Assembly (NCBI GenBank): GCA_035480575.1
Contig: DATIHR010000006.1
Coordinates: 83,648 to 147,647, forward strand
Direction: 5' to 3'
Source of the DNA: PMNU01 sp035480575
GTDB taxonomy: Bacteria > Patescibacteriota > Saccharimonadia > Saccharimonadales > UBA4665
DNA: 64,000 bases
Part shown: positions 58,498 through 64,000 of the stretch, one piece after another
Position numbering within the stretch: position 1 is the first letter of the stretch
How the letters are laid out: each line of letters opens with the position of its first letter
Position numbers and translations under genes: made by a program
The notes under the pieces: model-generated
The model's input: only the letters and a program-made list of their open reading frames with translations
Told to the model about the DNA's origin: nothing
Databases searched by the model: none

Positions 58498-60687
58498 CTA
58501 TAGGCCAGCTAGCGTTTCTAGTAGCTGCTTTTCGGTTAAGACGCCGGTATCGACCTTTTTAATGACGCCTTTGCGGTCTACAAAATAATGTACCGGTATA
58601 CCTTGAATTTTGAGGGCGGTGCTAAGCGAGCCGGTCGGATCGGCCAGCCACTGTAAGTCATGGCCTGAAAGCTCGCCATACACCTTGGTTTTGGCGATCC
58701 GCTCTTGTACGGCAACCGGTATTACATTAACATCTGCATGCTTTTGAACAGCCGTTAGTGCCGGTACCTGCTCGGCAGTAGTCGGCGACCAAATGCTGGT
58801 TAAGGTGATGACCGTGGGTTTGCCCAGCCAGCTTATAGTGTTGATAGCATTGCCGCCTGGCCCGGTCAGGTCTAGACTCGGTAACGTTTGCCCAGTCAGG
58901 GTTTGTGCCGTAACGGGCTTCGTCGTGCTCGTGTGTGGGTCTATAGACGCCAGGTCGTTGCCAATGCTAAGGAGAGGCAGGCTTTTGTGCATATGGAGTG
59001 TCGTCGAAATGGGCATGGGTTTCGTGACTTTAAATATCGTAGTGAAGATCTTGCGGTGTCCGCGCGCCGTTATTGTTAGGTAGTATGTACCCGGCGGGAC
59101 AAAGAGGGTGAAGTTGCCGTTTTTGTCCGTAGTTTGCGGGTTTATTTGGCCGTACGCTTGAGCATCCCAAATGACCCAATCTTGGGATTCAGGTTCAAAA
59201 TAATAGGCAGTGACTGTCGCAGTGACGCCAGCTGTTCCCTTGCCTTCTGCGACGCGAGCTGGCGTTTCGACCTGCACCGTACTAATAAGGCGGCTCGTTT
59301 CGTTATGCGCGCCATCGATACTACGAGCTGTAAGGCTGTAGAGGCCAGGTTCAGTGAATGCTAATACGCCAGACCACAGGCCGGTATCTACAGACTTGGT
59401 CAGTACAAACATTTTGGGTTTGTTTTTTCCCTCTTTGGCATTTGCAGTGAGAACGATACTCGTTGGACCACCAACCGCGCTCAATGTAATTTTTTGGTCG
59501 ACACCTGCGAGTGCCCTGGCTACGCCATTACTGTCGGGCTCAAGTATTTGTGGGCCTAACGCAATCACGTTACCACCTACCTGCGGAGGCAGCTGGTCAA
59601 TGATGAGTGTGGCTGTTTGGGTGACGCCGATGTTCCCTGATGTATCGACGGCTCGGGCCATAAGCTCGTAATTACCGTCATCCAGATTGAGCGGCGTAAA
59701 AGTAAAGGTTGCATGCTTGGTATTTAACCCCGTGATACTGTCGGCGGGCAGCCAGTTCTTGCCACCGTCGGTGGAGTATTCGATACCTGCAAGCGCTTCG
59801 TTGTCGTCCGCTGCTCCGTTAATTGCAGGAATTTGTTTAAACGGGGTGGCCAGGTTGGTGGAAAGCAAAACTGTTGGTGGAACGGTTTCGGTGGGTACGG
59901 CTTTTATGGGCACGCTAATTGGTTGCGGCGCCGAGCTAGATTGGTTTAAGGGCGTTAGAAACGTGTTGTCGTTGGTCGAACCGGTATTATTGCTGGCGTC
60001 GGTGTTACTAATAGCGTAGTGGTAGCCCGTATTAGGTGTAAGCCCGGTAAGCGTGATCGTATGATTGGTGGAAAGTGTGCTGCCGGAAGTCTTAAAGAGT
60101 CCGTAATCATCGCTTAGCCCATAGTCTATTCGGGAGGTGGATGGTTCGTCGGTTTGCCAGCTAATACTTACGCTAGTTGGAGTTAGGTTGCTAAGCGTAA
60201 GGTTGCTAAGAACGGGCGCACTGGTGTCCGCCCCCTGGCCCGATATGCTTGTTCCTAGGGTCCCGCTGCAACCGACCATATCGGCACCCCCAGGATCATC
60301 AGATGCCTGTACTCCCCAAAGTTCTTCGTCTGTGTCATTACTGCCTGTAGTGGCATCTATGAATACTTCATCGCCACTGCCGCCTCGAACAAAAATAACA
60401 TGGTCGCTTGTTTGACTGTTAACATTCCAACCATCGCCGCCGGCATTGACAATGGCGTATTCGCCGGACGGAGCGTCAATTTCTATGCGTTCCAAAGGGT
60501 CGGCAGAGGTTACAGTAAAGGTGAATCGCTGGGTTGCACTGCGGGTTGTCGTGGTGGGGTCTACATTTGCCGTACAGTCACTAATAAGTGCCATCACAGA
60601 AGTCAATTGCGCCGTGCCTAAGCTTACCGCAAAAATCAATATAGCAATAACTGCCCACAGCCGTTGCCGTTTAAACATAAGCTTCAT
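58498..60687 (-). CDS. secreted FN3/Ig protein with C-terminal Cys-less TlpA-like domain
   Basis: 729 residues. Signal peptide (about 8-32), an N-terminal beta domain (about 38-145), FN3 (about 155-245), two Ig-like regions (about 270-475), a carboxypeptidase-regulatory-like domain (about 490-570), and a thioredoxin-like domain at about 580-729. The latter has GQTLPSLDLTGPGG, PTVITLTSIWSPTTAEQVPAL and cis-Pro in GIPVHYFVDRKG. The active-site WCxxC is replaced by WSPTT, so it has no thiol redox function. Surface adhesin or binding protein. Confidence 0.8.
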   Translation of the reverse strand: MKLMFKRQRLWAVIAILIFAVSLGTAQLTSVMALISDCTANVDPTTTTRSATQRFTFTVTSADPLERIEIDAPSGEYAIVNAGGDGWNVNSQTSDHVIFVRGGSGDEVFIDATTGSNDTDEELWGVQASDDPGGADMVGCSGTLGTSISGQGADTSAPVLSNLTLSNLTPTSVSISWQTDEPSTSRIDYGLSDDYGLFKTSGSTLSTNHTITLTGLTPNTGYHYAISNTDASNNTGSTNDNTFLTPLNQSSSAPQPISVPIKAVPTETVPPTVLLSTNLATPFKQIPAINGAADDNEALAGIEYSTDGGKNWLPADSITGLNTKHATFTFTPLNLDDGNYELMARAVDTSGNIGVTQTATLIIDQLPPQVGGNVIALGPQILEPDSNGVARALAGVDQKITLSAVGGPTSIVLTANAKEGKNKPKMFVLTKSVDTGLWSGVLAFTEPGLYSLTARSIDGAHNETSRLISTVQVETPARVAEGKGTAGVTATVTAYYFEPESQDWVIWDAQAYGQINPQTTDKNGNFTLFVPPGTYYLTITARGHRKIFTTIFKVTKPMPISTTLHMHKSLPLLSIGNDLASIDPHTSTTKPVTAQTLTGQTLPSLDLTGPGGNAINTISWLGKPTVITLTSIWSPTTAEQVPALTAVQKHADVNVIPVAVQERIAKTKVYGELSGHDLQWLADPTGSLSTALKIQGIPVHYFVDRKGVIKKVDTGVLTEKQLLETLAGL

Positions 60688-60758
60688 TTTAAAGGGTTTT
60701 GCCGTAAAAATAAAACCGCATTGCTGACCGCTGGTATTTTTTGTACTAAGATGAGGGG

Positions 60759-61718
60759 GTGCAACAGGCTGTAGCCAAAAAATGGGTGGTCCGTACGATT
60801 ATTGCGCTAAATGTATTCGTACTTGTTTTAAATGTTATTTTTTTTACGAAGAATGCTGCGGTGCGCTCCATGCATGTCCAGGGTGCGCGGTATACGTATT
60901 TATCCAAGCGTGTGTTTGCGGAAGACCCGAACGACGTGCTCATTAATTTCACAGAGCTTCGGCAGGAATTGCGTACCTACACCAAGCCTGCCGGTGACTC
61001 GGTTAGTATGTATTTTGAGTACCTGCCTTCTGGCAACTCGGTTGGCGTTAATCCGTCACAGATCTTCTTTGGGGCTAGCCTGCTCAAGCTGCCGGTCGCT
61101 ATGAAAGCCTATAAGCTTATAGAAGATGGTAAGCTCGATAAGTCGCAGCAAGTAACTATTGAGCCGAGTGATATAGACCGGGGTTTTGGGGATCTGTGGC
61201 GCCGTGGCGCCGGTGCGACATTGTCTTTGGACGAGGTTCTACGACTCTCTATTGCCCAGTCAGACAACACGGCCGATAAAATTTTGCGCCGTCTTGTGAA
61301 GTCACGGCCGGTATCGGACGTTTTTGACTACCTTGACATTCCAACCGACTTAAAAAGCGAGTATGGCGCCGGTGTAACGGCAAAAGGTTTTTCTTCGGTA
61401 CTACGAGCACTATATTTATCGTCTTACCTATCCTCTGCTGACTCGAATAATTTACTGACGACCATGACCACTTCGCCTTATAATGATCGAATAGTTGCCG
61501 GTATACCGCAGAATGTAAAAGTAGCACACAAAGTAGGCATATACGAGCAGCCCGGCCCCGCAACAGGCGAAGTGCATTCGGATTGCGGCATCATATATAT
61601 ACCAAAACGGCCCTACATGCTGTGCATTATGAGCACGGCCGCTATTCAGCAGTCTACCGAATATATGCGTACGATATCGAAGATGGTATACGACTACGTA
61701 TCGAGCGCAGAAAATTAA
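60759..61718 (+). CDS. class A beta-lactamase-like serine hydrolase
   Basis: 319 residues, GTG start with GAGGGG just before it. N-terminal membrane anchor (about 8-28). Serine motif FGASLLKLPV (SxxK), second motif AQSDNTADK (SDN), third motif AHKVGIY in place of KTG. The Glu166 region (OMEGA loop) is not recognisable. Might be a DD-peptidase-like or beta-lactamase enzyme acting on peptidoglycan; antibiotic hydrolysis is unproven. Convergent with the partial gene that follows (overlap 4 nt). Confidence 0.85.
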   Translation: MQQAVAKKWVVRTIIALNVFVLVLNVIFFTKNAAVRSMHVQGARYTYLSKRVFAEDPNDVLINFTELRQELRTYTKPAGDSVSMYFEYLPSGNSVGVNPSQIFFGASLLKLPVAMKAYKLIEDGKLDKSQQVTIEPSDIDRGFGDLWRRGAGATLSLDEVLRLSIAQSDNTADKILRRLVKSRPVSDVFDYLDIPTDLKSEYGAGVTAKGFSSVLRALYLSSYLSSADSNNLLTTMTTSPYNDRIVAGIPQNVKVAHKVGIYEQPGPATGEVHSDCGIIYIPKRPYMLCIMSTAAIQQSTEYMRTISKMVYDYVSSAEN

Positions 61719-64000
61719 AACTCGGGTACGATAACGGCTGGTTGTTGCGTGCCAGAGAGCTTAGCGTCTTTGACCGATAATGCGTTCCAGGCGAATTCTA
61801 TATCGGCGGTAGCTTTATCTTTAAGAACAATCGTGAAGCCTTTTTCGGTCAGATCCTTGTAAGCGTAATCAACAAACTGCCCATTTTTGATGGAGACGGT
61901 AACAATTGGCGGCGTTGCGAATGGCTTGCTGAACGTTACCTGTACCGAGTCCTCACCCTTCTTAATGGTCGCGAAGCCACCGCTGTTGTTATTAAAGGTT
62001 GGTGTGCCGTCAAATTCGACGTCATTCTTAAAGACGGATCGTTCCATGAACAGGACGAGTTTTTGGAATGTAGTTTTGCCTTGGAACACTGTATCGCCGC
62101 CTATGGTAAGGCCGCTATTGATAGTAATTGTTTCGTTGGTTGCCGGAGTAATGGTGTTTAAGGCTATAGTATCGGTCGTTATACGGGGAGTCACTACCTC
62201 TAGGCCGGCAACTACGCGATCAGTAACAACTTCTGATAGTTCATCGGTATTCATAGGTATGCCATCTTCCATATAGTGCTTCAGGATGGTGGCTGATATG
62301 TTGGGGTTTGTCCCCTCTTTGATAGTCGGGTCGCCTAGAATATCGGCAATATTTGCGCCATTGAAATAGCCGGGTTTAACAAATACGAGCACTGATCCGA
62401 CGCCCGAGGCATCGTAGTCGCCCATGGCTATGCCCAAAATTGGTCCGGCTTTCGTTGCCTTCATGGCTACGCCCGGTGTGTTGGACGAAGTAAGTACGTC
62501 ACCTTTGTGGATCGGCCCCATTACCTTAACCGGTACGCGCCCGCTGAGTGCAATGGGCTTACCATTTGTACCTTCCCCGTTGCGGCCACCAATAACCAGC
62601 GCCGGGTTTGTAGAGACGACGCCAAGCATTCGGTTGTCGTAGGCTTTGCTGCTACGCAGAACACCAGCCTCAAGTGCCGGATCCATGCTAACGACTTCTC
62701 CTTGCGCAAGGCTGTTATCGTTTGTGGGGTATACCTCGGCAAGGTCTGCTGCGTCGTTGATTTCAAAGAGTGTAAAGTCTATGCGTGCTACGGTGCCGGT
62801 CGCGGTTTCAGTGTCGGCTTCGCTACAAAGAGTATATTTTACATTGCTGGTGGTGGCCGGAGCGTCTACGAAAACGGTAGAGACAGTAGTGCTTGGCGCG
62901 GGCGATGCAGCCTGGTTGGCCGTGCCCAGTAAGCCAGATACGTCGGTGCCAGATGTTTGGCAAGTAAGAGTGCCTGTACTGCGCAGAATACGGAAGGCTT
63001 GCATGCTGTCGGTGGCGCTACCGCCAGTAATAACAGCGGTCATCGTAACCATAATCTCACTGCTGGTTGACTGAGGCGTTATATTCGGCACGGTGCCGTC
63101 CCAATAGTTCGTGGTGTCGGCATCCACAATGGTGTCGGCGGTCGTATCCCTAAAGCTGTTAATATCGGGGACTGCATTTATATCCGATACTACGCCGTTC
63201 TGACATTTTTTGATTTTGGTTTCCGAAGTGTCGGCATAAATACGGTAGTCACCGGCAGCACACGATGGGTTTGTGTCCGAATCGGTAAGGTCAATGCCTA
63301 GATTGGAGGTCACAATGGAACCGGAATTAACGACAAGTCCAGTATCCCATCCAGTACCTATAGTTAGACCTACCGATGTAACAGTAGCCCCCGGGTCGGT
63401 CAGGTTACCAATTTTAATACCATTGACTGTGTCGGTGCCAGCTGCGTTAGTTGGGCTAAAGCCATCAATTTCGAGGCCATTGTAGGTTAAGGCGTCGGTG
63501 CCACCGCCGGCGTATGACGGCGTAATGTGGATAGCATCGCCCGAGGCGTTGGATGTACCAAACGTTACCTGTATGCCGTCCACGCCTGTAGTTGCGGACG
63601 CTTGCCCGGAGTTTGTGACTACTAGTTGGTCTGTGGTTGGGGCGGCAGTGGCGACCACTTGCGTATTGGTGCCAGCTGCTTGGTTAATAGTAAAGTTTTG
63701 GCCAGCAGTCGGTGCGAACGTAATAGCGCCAGTGTTACTGTAGGTAGCAAAGGCGGTCGTATTGTCGCGGATAGCAAAGTCGCCGGTAGTAGTAAGGTCA
63801 AATGTTAGGCCGCCAGAATTGTCGATTTCCATGTTCAGGTTTGTGTTGGTAATGCTTTGGGCATAAATTGAGTCGAAGTCGAGGGCGTCGCCAATGGCGT
63901 CGGCAGCGCAAGCCCATACGTCACTGGCTTCGTTCCATTTAAGGATTTGTGTGTCGCTACAGCCTTGCAACATGGCTACGCCAGAGGCTAGTACCTCAAG
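61715..64000 (-). CDS. large surface protein, H-lectin-like C-terminus (partial)
   Basis: The frame stays open to the window edge, so the N-terminus is missing; at least 760 residues are present. The first 270 are repetitive with Asn/Asp/Thr/Gly-rich segments (NTNLNMEIDNSGGLTFDL) as in fibrous repeat proteins; then EVYPTNDNSLAQGEVVSMD and VKVMGPIHKGDVLTSS (peptidase-G2-like/IMCp region), and an H-lectin-like C-terminal domain (KFQKLVLFME, VQVTFSKPFATPPIVTVSI). Probably a long cell-surface adhesin. Near position 63973 an ATG is internal, not the real start. Confidence 0.75.
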   Translation of the reverse strand, partial: LEVLASGVAMLQGCSDTQILKWNEASDVWACAADAIGDALDFDSIYAQSITNTNLNMEIDNSGGLTFDLTTTGDFAIRDNTTAFATYSNTGAITFAPTAGQNFTINQAAGTNTQVVATAAPTTDQLVVTNSGQASATTGVDGIQVTFGTSNASGDAIHITPSYAGGGTDALTYNGLEIDGFSPTNAAGTDTVNGIKIGNLTDPGATVTSVGLTIGTGWDTGLVVNSGSIVTSNLGIDLTDSDTNPSCAAGDYRIYADTSETKIKKCQNGVVSDINAVPDINSFRDTTADTIVDADTTNYWDGTVPNITPQSTSSEIMVTMTAVITGGSATDSMQAFRILRSTGTLTCQTSGTDVSGLLGTANQAASPAPSTTVSTVFVDAPATTSNVKYTLCSEADTETATGTVARIDFTLFEINDAADLAEVYPTNDNSLAQGEVVSMDPALEAGVLRSSKAYDNRMLGVVSTNPALVIGGRNGEGTNGKPIALSGRVPVKVMGPIHKGDVLTSSNTPGVAMKATKAGPILGIAMGDYDASGVGSVLVFVKPGYFNGANIADILGDPTIKEGTNPNISATILKHYMEDGIPMNTDELSEVVTDRVVAGLEVVTPRITTDTIALNTITPATNETITINSGLTIGGDTVFQGKTTFQKLVLFMERSVFKNDVEFDGTPTFNNNSGGFATIKKGEDSVQVTFSKPFATPPIVTVSIKNGQFVDYAYKDLTEKGFTIVLKDKATADIEFAWNALSVKDAKLSGTQQPAVIVPEF

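Overview
The window looks like chromosomal sequence from a Candidatus Saccharibacteria (TM7, Patescibacteria/CPR) genome. This is inferred from gene content and style: a compact genome with many small genes overlapping by ATGA, UGA used as a normal stop, DUF3048 and DUF5665 proteins, a sortase, a CvpA-HtrA (MarP-like) protease, VKOR, a lone type IV pilin, a WhiB-like Fe-S domain, several surface proteins with Ig/FN3/beta-helix repeats, and many lineage-specific hypothetical genes. No rRNA, prophage, IS element or CRISPR array was seen. Very many genes have a TATAAT-like box 6-9 nt before the start codon and no ribosome binding site, which points to leaderless transcription; a minority have clear AGGAG-type sites.

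Layout. 0-7.4 kb: pth and der, an rRNA pseudouridine synthase, and a histidine kinase/response regulator pair whose regulator carries a long Pro/Ala tail. 7.4-9 kb: tRNA-Glu with a perfect hairpin, then an AT-rich Fic gene bracketed by two copies of one operator. 9-17.4 kb: accessory block with an isochorismatase-family hydrolase, a cytosolic trypsin-like protein, methyltransferase, a small peptide gene overlapping an asparagine-synthetase-like gene, an IMPase-family phosphatase, a P-loop kinase, and a membrane protein followed by a caspase-like protein. 17.4-26.8 kb: operon umuD-like/umuC/O-methyltransferase/rlmH, a second two-component pair, DUF3048, gltX, EEP phosphoesterase. 26.8-33 kb: cell-surface block with three tandem beta-helix paralogues, a PEGA-domain protein and a sortase. 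33-39.5 kb: tRNA-Leu, nnrD-like, alpha/beta-hydrolase-like, exonuclease III, pyrH, NTase-like and HD-like proteins, tRNA-Ser. 39.7-46.4 kb: MacB-type ABC exporter, NRAMP-like transporter, WhiB-like/sigma-like protein, VKOR and CvpA-protease. 46.4-47.1 kb: gene-free region with large hairpins and repeats. 47.1-64 kb: envelope glycosylation genes, pilin, PLD-family enzyme, cupredoxin, multi-domain secreted proteins, a Cache sensor with a stand-alone receiver, beta-lactamase-like hydrolase, and a partial large surface protein running off the end.

The most interesting signals are: (1) two homologous structured blocks lying opposite tRNA-Glu and tRNA-Ser, sharing bidirectional hairpins that contain the tRNA CCA end and showing a compensatory base-pair change; (2) a WhiB-like cluster fused to a sigma-region-4-like C-terminus; (3) a Fic gene between duplicated operators; (4) a caspase-like protein with a membrane partner; (5) a peptide/asparagine-synthetase-like pair; (6) a UmuD-like protein without the catalytic lysine; and (7) a thioredoxin-like domain without cysteines at the end of an FN3 surface protein.
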